From contig CM030867.1 in NCBI GenBank assembly GCA_018105865.1, forward strand, positions 11,483,258 through 11,547,257: a stretch of DNA of 64,000 nt, read 5' to 3'. A program made the position numbers and the translations under genes. The stretch comes from Metaphire vulgaris (lineage: Eukaryota > Annelida > Clitellata > Crassiclitellata > Megascolecidae). Of this stretch, positions 52,470 to 63,628 are shown piece by piece; within the stretch, counting starts at the first letter, position 1; every line of letters starts with the position of its first letter. The notes under the pieces are model-generated. The model saw only the letters and a list, made by a program, of their open reading frames with translations, made no database searches and was not told where the DNA came from.

Positions 52470-55400
52470 GGTACGTTTCGGTCCTAATCGGTACGTTTCG
52501 GCCCTATTCGGTACGTTTCGGTCCTATTCGGTCCTATTAGGTACGTTACGGTCCTAATCGGTGCGTTTCGGTCCTATTCGGTCCTATTAGGTACGTTTCG
52601 GTCCTATTCGATACGTTTCGGTCCTATTAGGTACGTTTCGGTCCTATTCGGTACGTTTCGGTCCTATTCGGTCCTATTAGGTACCCTTCGGTCCTAATCG
52701 GTACGTTTCGGTCCTATACGGTACGTTTCGGTCCTATTCAGTCCTATTACGTACGTTTCGGTCCTAATCGGTACGTTTCGGTCCTATTCGGTACGTTTCG
52801 GTCCTATTCGGTCCTAATCGGTACGTTTCGGTCCTATTCGGTCCTATTAGGTACGTTTCGGTCCTAATCGGTACGTTTCGGTCCTATTCGGTACGTTTCG
52901 GTCCTATTCGGTCCTATAAGGTACGTTTCGGTCCTAATCGGTGCTTTTCGGTCCTATTCGGTCCTATTCGGTACGTTTCGGTCCGAATCGGTACGTTTCG
53001 GCCCTATTCGATACGTTTCGGTCCTATTCGGTCCTATTAGGTACGTTTCGGTTCTAATCGGTGCGTTTCGGGCCTATATTCGGTACGTTTCGGTCCTATT
53101 CGGTCCTATTAGGTACGTTTCGGTCCTAATCGGTACGTTTCGGTCCTATTCGGTACGTTTCGGTCCTATTCGGTCCTATTCGGTACGTTTCGGTCCTAAT
53201 CGGTACGTTTCGGTTCTATTCGGTACGTTTCGGTCCTATTCGGTCCTATTAGGTACGTTTCGGTCCTAATCGGTACGTTTCGGGCCTAATCGGTGCGTTT
53301 CGGTCCTATTCGGTCCTATTAGGTACGTTTCGGTCCTATTCGGTACGTTTCGGTCCTATTCGGTCCTATTAGGTACGTTTCGGTCCTAATCAGTACGTTT
53401 TCGGTCCTATTCGGTCCGGTCCTATTCGGTCCTATTAGGTACGTTTCGGTCCTAATCGGTACGTTTCGGTCCTATTCGGTCCTATTAGGTACGTTTCGGT
53501 CCTAATCGGTACGTTTCGGTCCTATTCGGTCCTATTCGGTACGTTTCGGTCCTAATCGGTACGTTTCTGTCCTATTCGGTACGTTTCGGTCCTATTCGGT
53601 CCTAATCGGTACGTTTCGGTCCTATTCGGTCCTATTAGGTACGTTTCGGTCCTATTCGTTCCTATTAGGTACGTTTCGGTCCTAATCGGTGCGTTTCGGT
53701 CCTATTCGGTACGTTTCGGTCCTATTCTGTCCTATTAGGTACGTTTCGGTCCTAATCGGTACGTTTCGGTCCTATTATGTCCTATTAGGTACGTTTCGGT
53801 CCTAATCGGTACGTTTCGGTCCTATTCGGTACGTTTCGGCCCTATTCGGTCCTAATCGGTACGTTTCGGTCCTATTCGGTCCTATTAGGTACGTTTCGGT
53901 CCTTATCGGTACGTTTCGGCACTTTTCGGTACGTTTCGGTCCTATTAGGTACGTTTCGGTCCTAATCGGCGCGTTTCGGTCCTATTCGGTCCTATTAGGT
54001 ACGTTTCGGTCCTAATCGGTACGTTTCGGTCCTATTCGGTACGTTTCGGTCCTATTCAGTCCTATTACGTACGTTTCGGTCCTAATCGGTACGTTTCGGT
54101 CCTATTCGGTAAGTTTCGGTCCTATTCGGTCCTAATCGGTACTTTTCGGTCCTATTCGGTCCTATTAGGTACGTTTCGGTCCTAATCGGTACGTTTCGGT
54201 CCTATTCGGTACGTTTCGGTCCTATTCGGTCCTATAAGGTACGTTTCGGTCCTAATCGGTGCTTTTCGGTCCTATTCGGTCCTATTCGGTACGTTTCGGT
54301 CCGAATCGGTACGTTTCGGCCCTATTCGATACGTTTCGGTCCTATTCGGTCCTATTAGGTACGTTTCGGTTCTAAACGGTGCGTTTCGGGCCTATTCGGT
54401 ACGTTTCGGTCCTATTCGGTCCTATTAGGTACGTTTCGGTCCTAATCGGTACGTTTCGGTCCTATTCGGTACGTTTCGGTCCTATTCGGTACGTTTCGGT
54501 CCTATTCGGTCCTATTAGGTACGTTTCGGTCCTAATCGGTCCTATTAGGTACGTTTCGGTCCTAATCGGTACGTTTCGGCCCTATTCGATACGTTTCGGT
54601 CCTATTCGGTCCTATTAGGTACGTTTCGGTCCTAATCGGTGCGTTTCGGTCCTATTCGGTACGTTTCGGTCCTAATCGGTCCTAATAGGTACGTTTCGGT
54701 CCTAATCGGTACGTTTCGGTTCTATTCGGTACGTTTCGGTCCTATTCGGTCCTATTAGGTACGTTTCGGTCCTAATCGGTACGTTTCGGGCCTATTCGGT
54801 ACGTTTCGGTCCTATTCGGTCCTATTAGGTACGTTTCGGTCCTAATCGGTGCGTTTCGGTCCTATTCGATACGTTTCGGTCCTATTCGGTCCTATTAGGT
54901 ACGTTTCGGTCCTAATCGGTACGTTTCGGTCCTATTCGGTCCTATTAGGTACGTTTCGGTCCGAATCGGTACGTTTCGGCCCTATTCGATACGTTTCGGT
55001 CCTATTCGGTCCTATTAGGTACGTTTCGGTTCTAATCGGTGCGTTTCGGGCCTATTCGGTACGTTTCGGTCCTATTCGGTCCTATTAGGTACGTTTCGGT
55101 CCTAATCGGTACGTTTCGGTCCTATTCGGTACGTTTCGGTCCTATTCGGTCCTATTCGGTACGTTTCGGTCCTAATCGGTACGTTTCGGTCCTATTCGGT
55201 ACGTTTCGGTCCTATTCGGTCCTATTAGGTACGTTTCGGTCCTAATCGGTACGTTTCGGGCCTAATCGGTGCGTTTCGGTCCTATTCGGTCCTATTAGGT
55301 ACGTTTCGGTCCTAATCGGTACGTTTCGGTCCTATTCGGTCCTATTAGGTACGTTTCGGTCCTAATCAGTACGTTTCGGTCCTATTCGGTACGTTTCGGT

Positions 55401-55612
55401 CCTAATCGGTACGTTTCGGCACTTTTCGGTACGTTTCGGTCCTATTAGGTACGTTTCGGTCCTAATCGGCGCGTTTCGGTCCTATTCGGTCCTATTAGGT
55501 ACGTTTCGGTCCTAATCGGTACGTTTCGGTCCTATTCGGTACGTTTCGGTCCTATTCGGTCCTATTAGGTACGTTTCGGTCCTAATTGGTACGTTTCGGT
55601 CCTATTCGGTAC
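52470..55612. repeat. 10-bp modular minisatellite, forward arm
   Basis: About 310 modules of 10 bp, nearly all GTACGTTTCG, GTCCTAATCG, GTCCTATTCG or GTCCTATTAG. Few indels break the 10-bp register over 3.1 kb. Open frames here (R-F-G-P-I-R-Y-V-S-V-L repeats) come from the 30-bp period. Confidence 0.95.
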
Positions 55613-56399
55613 GTTCCGATTAGGACCGAAACGTATCTAATAGGACCGAATAGGACCGAAACGCACCGATTAGGACCGAAACGTACCTAATAGGACCGAA
55701 TAGGACCGAAACGTACCGAATAGGACCGAAACGCACCGATTAGGACCGAAACGTACCTAATAGGACCGAAACGTACCGAATAGCACCGAAACGTACCGAT
55801 TAGGACCGAAACGTACCTAATAGGACCGATTAGGACCAAAACGTACCGAATAGGACCGAAACGCACCGATTAGGACCGAAACGTACCTAATAGGACCGAA
55901 TAGGACCGAAACGTATCGAATAGGGCCGAAACGTACCGATTAGGACCGAAACGTATCTAATAGGACCGAGTAGGACCGAAACGCACCTCCGTCCGTCCCT
56001 CCGTCCCTCCGTCCCTCCGTCCCTCCGTCCCTCCGTCCCTCCGTCCCTCCGTCCCTCCCCTCCGTCCCTTCGTCCCTCCGTCCTTCCCTCCTTCCCTTCC
56101 TCCGTCCCTCCCTCCTAATAGGACCGAATAGGACCGAAACGTACCGAATAGGGCCGAAACGTACCGATTAGGAACGAAACGTACCGATTAGGACCGAAAC
56201 GTACCGATTAGGACCGAAACGTACCTAATAGGACCGAATGGGACCGAAACGTACCGAATAGGACCGAAACGTACCGATTAGGACCGAAACGTACCTAATA
56301 GAACCGAATAGGACCGAAACGCACCGATTAGGACCGAAACGTACCTAATAGGACCGAAACGTACCGATTAGGACCGTAACGTACCTAATAGGACCGAAT
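55613..56399. repeat. 10-bp modular minisatellite, inverted arm with (CCGTCCCT)n insert
   Basis: The reverse complement of the forward modules. The turn is at about 55605-55625 (GGTACGTTCCGATTAGGACC). The inverted arm is interrupted at 55986-56117 by (CCGTCCCT)n, and is about a quarter the length of the forward arm. Confidence 0.93.
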
Positions 56400-56799
56400 A
56401 GCTTAATATGACATATAGCGCCCCCCGCCGTCGTCCCCTCCCCATATAGGCTTCTCATCCGCCACGGTTCTCATCCGCCACGATTCTCATCCGCCACGAT
56501 TCTCATCCGCCGAATCAAACAGATCGCCCTCATTGCTGTATATGACATATAGCGCCCCCCGCCGTCGCCCCTCCCCATATAGGCTTTTCATCCGCCACGG
56601 TTCTCATCCGCCACGGTTCTCATTCGCCGAATCAAACAGATCGCCCTCATTGCTGTATATGACATATAGCGCCCCCCGCCGTCGCCCCTCCCCATATAGG
56701 CTTCTCATCCGCCAGGCTTCTCATCCGCCACGGTTCTCATCCGTCGCGTTCATCCGCCCGCTCATCCGCCCCGCCCTCATCCGCCTATTAGACGGACCC
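56400..56799. repeat. right outer arm of foldback element
   Basis: Three tandem blocks of about 120 bp sharing TATGACATATAGCGCCCCCC, CCCCATATAGGCTT and CTCATCCGCCACGG motifs, inverted relative to the left arm. The left arm lacks the GACATATAGCGCC part. Confidence 0.9.
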
Positions 56800-56908
56800 A
56801 ACAAAACCCAGCGCGACAACTTTTAAGTAATTATATGCAGTGCGATTTTTCTATTCCGTAGATGATTAAATGCACTGGGTGCAGTATTGTAAATAGATTG
56901 AATTCATA

Positions 56909-56986
56909 GAAGTAAGTAAGTAAATCTCGTATTTTATATAGCTCTGACATAGAAACGCAGTTGCTACATATTCTTAGGTGCTTAGT
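56909..56986. repeat. dispersed SINE-like repeat (copy 3)
   Basis: AAGTAAGTAAGTAAATCTCG, TTTTATATAGCTCTGACA and ATATTCTTAGGTGCTTAG match copies 1 and 2. Confidence 0.5.
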
Positions 56987-57329
56987 ATACGTTTCAAATA
57001 ACTATAGCTAAAATAAGGAGATTGTGTCAGGTAAGGTAATTTAATCTAAAGGGTCATCATGGGAGGAAATGATTTTTAATAGAATGTTTAAGATTTAGAT
57101 AGAAAATTGGAAATTTGATTCAAAGTTGATAAACAAAAAACGCGTTATATTTGTATATTTGATAAAATTTTAATAGTTCCTGCAAACAATTTTGATCTAT
57201 CAGAAATAAAATGAAACGCTAGGCGCTATACAGTATAAAGCCGCGATATTTTACTTACTCTTTTAACCTTGACTAGCCACATCTTCCATTTCGTTGGCCA
57301 AGGCCTCGTCCAAGGCCAAGTAATTGCGC

Positions 57330-57440
57330 CCTCTGATTGGTTAACAAACATCAGTGTGGTTATTAATAATCAATCACGATACGGTTTTCTGGCTGAAATT
57401 ATTAATGACATGCGGAAGAAAGCGTTGTGATTGGCTGGCA
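57330..57440. promoter_or_regulatory. two inverted CCAAT boxes upstream of ztraf1
   Basis: ATTGG at 57336-57340 (CTGATTGGTT) and 57430-57434 (TGATTGGCTGG), 157 and 63 bases before the start codon, fit paired NF-Y sites typical of TATA-less housekeeping promoters. Inferred from motif and position only. Confidence 0.5.
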
Positions 57441-57496
57441 CATGACAAACGCCTATTAATATTTAATATTTCATCAGCTGCTCTTTAACTACCACA

Positions 57497-57763
57497 ATGG
57501 CTGACAACGAGACGGAAGGACAAAATCCATCGGATACAACGTCCAGTGCAACGGTTGCATCGGATGACAACGACAACGGCAACCAGCAACAGCGATCGAC
57601 AACCGTATCTCGTAGCAAGGAGAACCTCGAAGACGACAACTCATCGCCATCGAAGAAACCGAGACTGGAAGTGGAAAAGGAGGACTACAACCTAGAAGAA
57701 AGACTGAACAACATCCTTAGGTGTAGTCGCTGCCAAGATTTGCCAAATCCGACCGTCTACCAG
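57497..57763 (+). CDS. ztraf1: ztraf1 exon 1
   Basis: 89 codons, phase 0, donor TACCAG/GTGAGA. Encodes the acidic N terminus and the first two cysteines of the RING-like cluster. Confidence 0.95.
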
Positions 57764-58473
57764 GTGAGAGGGAGAGAGGGAGAGAGATTAGTCCTCCGGA
57801 ATTCCTGTATTTTTGGTGAATATAGGATATAGATTTGTGAATGTTATTCGAAAATCGTGGGCTAACTGACCAAATTTATAAGACTCCACCCCTTTGTAGT
57901 CCTATATAAATAGGGTTAGGCCTATGTAATGTACAGTACAGACTGTACAGTAGGTGTGATTCTGCACAATACAAGGATTTGTATGTGCTTGTTTTAAAAT
58001 GAAAGAAATTTTGGGTAGTTTTATGAGAGTATGAACAGTCAGAATTAAGTCAAAGCATGTTTTGTTTAGGCAAGAAAACCCAAACTTTGCAGCCTATGTA
58101 TGCTCTTCATTGCCATCTTTCTATAGTTTACCTCATTGGCAGAGGTTCAAGACCTGCAAGAAGTGTATAGTTTAGACCTCTGATATCTGCTTTTAGATTT
58201 GTTTTTTTCTCTCGTGACCTCTGGATTTTGAGTGCCTGGTTGATTGTAGCCTTTGAATTTCTGAAGATATCTAAGTAATATATCCAGATGTTATATTATA
58301 ATTATGTAACTCTCTGTTCAGCTTTAAAGACATAATTTGATTAATTATGCAGAATCTTGGATGTGATCGGTTCCTACAACATCTCAAGACGCATTTGTTT
58401 AACGTTTCGTTCCCTGTACAGCGCCTTTGACTTTAGCCACCTAGCTATGTTACTGCGCTTAAGAAATTGTTAA

Positions 58474-58523
<50 letters not shown>

Positions 58524-58863
58524 CGTTGCAGTGTGCCAATGGTCATTTGCTCTGCGTCGGCTGTCTCCTCGAGTTGTCGGCCGAGAGTCGCGTTCTGAAT
58601 ACGCAGGCCGCCTGTCCGCAGTGCGATTGCGCAGTCAGCCTACGACAGTGCACCAGAAACCTGGTGATCGAGAAGACGGTGGCAGAACTGCCGATCGCCT
58701 GTCCATTCTGCCAGAAGCTGATATCTCGTCATGAGCTGTTTAACCATAAGACGGAACAGTGCCTCAAAAGGTGCGTTTAGTGTTTTAGTCAGTCGCTGTT
58801 CGGAGCGGTTTCGGTAGGCTTTCATACTTCGGCTAAAACTTAGATATCTGTGTAATTTCCTAC

Positions 58864-58894
<31 letters not shown>

Positions 58895-61152
58895 ATTGTG
58901 TGTAAACCTTTACGCGCTGCTTTCGATTTATTTATTCATTTGTAGCACACAATTCACTTTCCATATTTTTCAGCCACTTGGAGTTAGGAACTATCGACGT
59001 CATTCTGGTGGTTGACAGACAAGCTGGCTGATTCTGTGTCTGGCAGACGTCTAGTAAAAGACCGTCATGGGCTAGATGGCCTGGACTCATCGACGCAGCA
59101 AAACCACCTGTTTGGTGTCACTGTTGGCCAATTTAAAGACCTTAAATTGGGGAAGATTAGCAATTTTTTTGACAGATCAACCTGTCGGGCATCAATGATG
59201 CCAATTGTAGACTTTGGCTTTTCTCGGGTTGCAGGACTATGGAGCAGAGAAACTGAAGTCTCTCTGAAGAGCACAAACAAAACTTTGATATATTATGCTA
59301 AAATCAATTTTTTATCTGTGATAACCGGCTTCACGTGATTCTTTCATTTCTGAAAGTTTTCATATTAGAAGCATTGCTTGAATATTCTTAGATTTTACTT
59401 TGACATTATCCTGTTGAAATTTTGCATTGTATAGAACTGTTTTTTTCTTCTTGATTTGATTTTTTATTAGATAATCTTTGTTTGCATCTTTTTCATCTTT
59501 AAAACTTAAATATCTAGTCTTTCTGGTATTTTCAATTTGATGAGATAAAAGAACTGTGATATTGTCTTTGCCTGATTGAAAATAAATGGTTTGCCATTGG
59601 CTAAAATTTTATCCTTTAAGACGTTAACTGCCTTGCTTTTATTTCAGGTTATTACTACTGCTTAATTTAGACTTTTCAATATCTCTTTTGCATTACCATT
59701 AGAATTCTTGTTAAAGATTAACTTTTTAAGTATGCAGACCATTACTTGTAGGATAATAATTACAACTCTTGAGTTCAATTTTTAGCTTTAAATGCACTGA
59801 GAGTCTCATAGTCTTTTCAATAAGTTGGTCTCACCTTTTCTTACAGATTTTTTGTTATTATTTTAAGCAGAATGTCTTACAGTAAGAAGAAGTTTGTTAT
59901 AGTAGGTGGTCACTTTTCTTGTGCATTTTAACTGGTTCTTCTTGTTTTATGTTTTCAGGTGATTTAGGGGTAGCTAATGTGAGGGTGAGGGTTTTGTAAG
60001 CATATATAATCATCAGATATGAACCCTGAGATTGACTGGGTGAGTACCTCAATGACCGGTGTTGTTTGCCTGCTGTACTTTGTATCTACCTGTGTCTTAT
60101 TGGTGCATGAAGTTTGGTAGGTTTTGCGACCGCACGGCGGTCAGATTTTTGCGTCTGTTTCTGCCTAATTCACACCCAACTCTGTTGCTTTGGTTGCAGG
60201 CCTGTGCAGTGCAAGTATTCTAGCGTAGGGTGCGACTGGGTCGGCGAGTTCCGGTCGGTCGGCGCGCACGAGGCGTTCTGCCCCTCGCAGACGAAGATGG
60301 GACGGGACCTCATCGACTCCGTCAGGCGGATGGACGAAATGAAGGACAGAGAAATGCGAATGTATAAACGTTTGTTAGAGTTGTTGTCGTGTGAGAAGGT
60401 GGAGCTGATTGGTATGTAGATGAATCGGAGATTTTTTCAGTCTTTCGACATCTAATGTCATAGCTAGTGTTTCTTAATTTTTAAAAATAATTTTACTTCA
60501 AGTCTTTCTGTCATACTGTCAGTAACCTATGTGTAATGTATTTCCACTTCAAAATTTTTCTGTAGTAAATGTTTAAATCTTTTGGATATGTCTTTATTGA
60601 GCTTTGCAGTATATTAGATATTGGCGCTTACTATGTTCAATCAGTTGAAAATTCTGTGAATTTTATCGAACGAAAATATTTGGAACAACACTTTGGTTTT
60701 GTCATTATTGCTTTTGTGCATGTTGGGAATGTTTTTCTAAAACACTGAACATTTCTTTAGATTTTAAGCTACAACCGCATCACAGTGAATTCGGTCAGAA
60801 CGATCTCTGGTACGAGTCGAGGACCTTTGCCGCTCACGACCTGTCGTGGATGGTCCACGCCTGTGTCCGGTGTCGTCAGGACCCGATGACCGGTTCCGTG
60901 ACGCGCTGTCTCGGCTACAAGCTGATGCTGAGGAGCAAACCGCCGGTGCGGTTCCAGATGTCGTACATGCTGGTGAAGGGGCCCGGCGGAACGGTTGTCA
61001 TGGATCCGATGCTGTACGACTTCCGGTTTTCCGAGGACGACATGGAGACGCCGTTCCGCGACGCGCCGTGCCAGGACCCGTCGGACGTGAGCGCGCTTCT
61101 CGCCGCGAAGTCGATCCACTTGCGCCTCGCGCTGATGCAGGTTAAGAAATAA
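57497..61152 (+). CDS. ztraf1: zinc finger TRAF-type containing protein 1 (cysteine/histidine-rich protein 1)
   Basis: Homologue of vertebrate CYHR1/ZTRAF1, a cytoplasmic Cys/His-rich protein whose biochemical role is little known. Four coding exons phase exactly: 57497-57763, 58532-58770, 60200-60411, 60761-61152, giving 369 residues. The order is an acidic, low-complexity N terminus (about 1-70), a RING-like Cys/His cluster split by intron 1 (CSRCQDLPNPTVYQ/CANGHLLCVGC, then CPQCDC), a TRAF-type zinc finger region (LPIACPFCQKLISRHELFNH, KYSSVGCDWVGEF, GAHEAFC), a short helix (VRRMDEMKDREMRMYKRLL), and a C-terminal beta domain ending LLAAKSIHLRLALMQVKK then TAA. The start is the first ATG in a good context (CCACAATGG). 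Residues align with the vertebrate protein at the Cys/His sites and at the end. It is divergent from PIGN across the foldback element. Confidence 0.95.
57764..58531 (+). other. ztraf1 intron 1 with retrotransposon end
   Basis: AT-rich; ends with a non-LTR 3' end (58345-58520) directly before the acceptor GTTGCAG. Confidence 0.85.
58345..58520 (+). mobile_element. non-LTR retrotransposon 3' end with (AAT)n tail
   Basis: Encodes LQHLKTHLFNVSF, matching [14 protein letters not shown] at 47535. The 3' UTR then runs to (AAT)n at 58470-58520. The tail ends 11 bases before ztraf1 exon 2, in the sense orientation. Confidence 0.7.
58532..58770 (+). CDS. ztraf1: ztraf1 exon 2
   Basis: Starts TGTGCCAATGGTCATTTG (C-A-N-G-H-L) after GTTGCAG and ends CTCAAAAG/GTGCGT, phase 2. 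Carries most zinc ligands of the RING-like part and the first TRAF-type finger. Confidence 0.95.
58771..60199 (+). other. ztraf1 intron 2
   Basis: 1.43 kb, AT-rich with (GT)n at 58866-58892. A 108-codon plus-strand frame at 59012-59338 has no recognised domain and fits no exon phase. No other gene seen. Confidence 0.7.
60200..60411 (+). CDS. ztraf1: ztraf1 exon 3
   Basis: Acceptor TGGTTGCAG, donor ATTG/GTATGT, phases 2 and 1. Encodes the second TRAF-type finger and the helical linker. Confidence 0.95.
60761..61152 (+). CDS. ztraf1: ztraf1 exon 4
   Basis: Acceptor ATTTCTTTAG; G plus AT completes an Asp codon and the frame runs DFKLQPHHSEFGQNDLWYES to the stop TAA at 61150-61152. GC-rich third positions. 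The whole C-terminal domain is in this exon. Confidence 0.95.
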
Positions 61153-63279
61153 TCGGTGATTTAGAGGAGTGGAGTCCTTCTCTACTGTCCTCTCGAACTG
61201 TTGGCCCGTTTAGTGCCTACTTCATCGCTATCCACGCTTAGCTGTTGAAATCTCAGGTTCTGCCGCTACAGTTGTCTGTTGCAATTGTGTTGATTGTAGA
61301 ATGATTGAATTGTCTGTGCTTGATGTGCTTTTGAAATGCGGTGAAGGGACGGTTGGTAATATAATGTGGGCAGTTTGCTTGACGGCTGTGGGCTTGAGTT
61401 TTCAGAATCTTGCATATTTGTTGACACTATGAGTCCCAAAATGTTTTAACACTTTTGAAACGGATGAGTTCAACCTGATAGACCATATGCTGAGGCAAAA
61501 TATCAGCAAATTGTTAATTGAAAATGAATCAAACACTTTATTTTAACTGGCATCATCAAACAGCAGAATTTTTCATTAGTTTTGCTTCTTATTAAAATTA
61601 ATTTGTTGAAAATTTAATATAAACATTATTATTACTCTTGTTGTAGATATCATGCTGTGATGTTGTATTAATGTTACGAATTGTCAGGCATCATTTTTTA
61701 CTTGTTTACTTTCAATAGATTGTTGTCATGACTGGCTGAATGACCAATGCACTGACAGAGATATTATTATGATCATCATCGTCATCACCATAGTTGCTTT
61801 CTGCCAGCCCATTAGTGGCAATAGCTATGGACACGAAACTTCTCCATTTATCTCTTTCCGTTGTTAATCCATCGATTACTGATATCTGGTATCTTTCAAA
61901 GTCTTTGTTGATGTTATCCATCCACTTGTTCCTGGGCCTTCCTCTCTTGCCTTCTTTGTATGCGTAGAGTACTTTACAGTATATGGGAGCCTGCTCTCTT
62001 TCATTCTATGTTCACGTGTCCATACCATCTTATTCTTCTTCTTCTGATTTTATCTATTATTGTCTCTTGCATTCCCAGTCTTTTTCTGATGTCTTCATTT
62101 CTTATTATGATACCAGTCAATTTTTGATTGCAAGTGGGTCCGAGGGATGTAGCCCCACTGGTCAAGAACAACCTTCCTGTAGGAATGGACAATAATTTTT
62201 ATTTACAAGCCCGACACCCCCACTGGAGCCCAACATTCTTGGATAGTAGGGTAGTCCAAAGCCCGCTAATTTTTGTGAAAACTTGACCGCTGATGCCAAT
62301 AATAATTATTCCAAGGTACATTATTTTGTACTATTACTTGTATGGTACATTGTAATTTGCATGTGCATGCTTTGTTTGCTTGCTAAGTGTGCTTTTGCTT
62401 GTGACAGGCTGCTCAGATTATCAATTGAGAAAATAAGGAAGAGAGAATCAGACTTTTTATTAATTTCGAAGCTATTTTACGCCAACTGGAACTGAATTGA
62501 AGAGCCACGTAGGCCAGTGATATCTGCGCTTGAAACGCCAGTGTTTAAAATGAATATATAAAATGAAACCGTTTTAATCATTTGTACAGTTGATAATGCA
62601 GGGTCAATCAAGAAGACAATTTGTTCAATTTGCTTCCGCAGTATTTTAGAGTAATGAACCGTCTGGTTTTAACTCCAGTAGCCGGCAGTTTATCGCATGA
62701 CGAACTGTAGCTATTTTCAACTGGCTTTAGCAAGTGGATAGCTAGGTTCTGGCAATAGCAATGTTTTTGCAAGATATTTTTAATTGTATATTGACGTTTT
62801 GTTGCACGTTTTTTTAATATAATGCAGTTTACAGTAGTAGATTTTCACGCTCGTGTGTTTTAATTTATGTGAATTGCTTCTACTCTTATAGTCACATTAG
62901 CTGCACTGTACATAATTATATCTTAGGTTCTAATGATGGCTCGCTTATACTTGTATCTGTGTGTGTGTGTCTGTGTGAAACTTGTGTTATCCAACAAATG
63001 CATTATAATTATTGGTATTTATTTCTTGATGATACTGATTCTAATAACTTTCTTGTCCACCTCGTTGCCCTCCATAATATTAGCAGTGGTGCTGTTTCTG
63101 TGCCAGCAAGTGCAAACAAAACACATAAAATTCAGTACAGTCAAGCTCATTGATTGGCACATATGTATTGTGGATACTTGCTGGTCTTGATAAAATTATT
63201 ACTTTAAGAGTAATGCAATGTAAAGTTAAAATTCTATATACGGGTTTGACATTAGGTATTTTTTAAGATGAATAATAAA
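61153..63279 (+). other. 3' flank or UTR of ztraf1
   Basis: AT-rich, no gene. Contains a minus-strand retrotransposon end (61750-62192). The AATAAA at 63274-63279 is one possible polyadenylation signal; nearer unmarked sites are possible. Confidence 0.4.
61750..62192 (-). mobile_element. non-LTR retrotransposon 3' end
   Basis: The minus strand encodes IRNEDIRKRLGMQETIIDKI then RRRRIRWYGHV, the classic R-x-R-W-x-G-H-V region of LINE polyproteins, and after frame slips a segment shared with 18418-18772 (SVIDGLTTERDKWRSFVS). It ends with GGTGATGACGATGATGATC triplets as tail. Broken by stops. Confidence 0.8.
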
Positions 63280-63306
63280 ATCAATTCATAAAGGTATCCT
63301 TTTATT
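63274..63306. terminator. facing polyadenylation signals
   Basis: AATAAA on the plus strand (63274-63279) and on the minus strand (TTTATT at 63301-63306) lie 21 bases apart and face each other. They could mark the end of ztraf1 and of an unseen minus-strand gene to the right. No coding sequence is visible to 64000, so this is tentative. Confidence 0.3.
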
Positions 63307-63628
63307 TCGGTGCATAATCAGCGAAGATAAAATAATTGTCAAGTCAACTGAAAGCCTGAAAACACAGACAGTATTAAAGTAAAATTGCCTACACTTTAAA
63401 CAGTCAAACTCAAATTTATCAACAATAATAAAGAACAAAATGTAGTTATTCATCATATTCAGCGGAAATCATTCTACAAAAAAATCCCAATTTGACACTT
63501 AAGACAAATTTGAAAGCAATTTCCCTCCAATTACCAATAGAAATCATCTACTTAAATCTATACACTTTGATGGCAGTTTAAACCCCAAATTATTTTCCTA
63601 GGTTCCCCAGACAAATACTGCTTCACAA

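Larger units (their letters stand above)
52222..56799. mobile_element. 4.58 kb foldback element with perfect 8-bp TSD (TU/FB-like)
   Basis: The ends are inverted: GGGTCCGTCTAATCGGCGGA at the left and the complement of GGGTCCGTCTAATAGGCGGA at the right. AACAAAAC directly flanks both ends (52214-52221 and 56800-56807), an exact 8-bp target duplication. Outer domains are GCGGATGAG-rich repeats in about 120-bp blocks (52222-52469 left; about 56430-56799 right, inverted). The inside is a 10-bp modular minisatellite, in one orientation to about 55612 and inverted to about 56399, interrupted by (CCGTCCCT)n. There is no transposase or other gene. This structure matches foldback elements such as sea urchin TU and Drosophila FB, known for long repeat-built inverted arms; TU elements also make 8-bp duplications. 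Family membership is inferred from structure, not sequence. Confidence 0.88.

Noticed and set aside
54379..55245. Repeats of RFGPIRYVSVL that look like a structural protein
   Set aside because: They follow from the 10-bp modules (30-bp period in translation), are short, and the same DNA is inverted a few hundred bases away.
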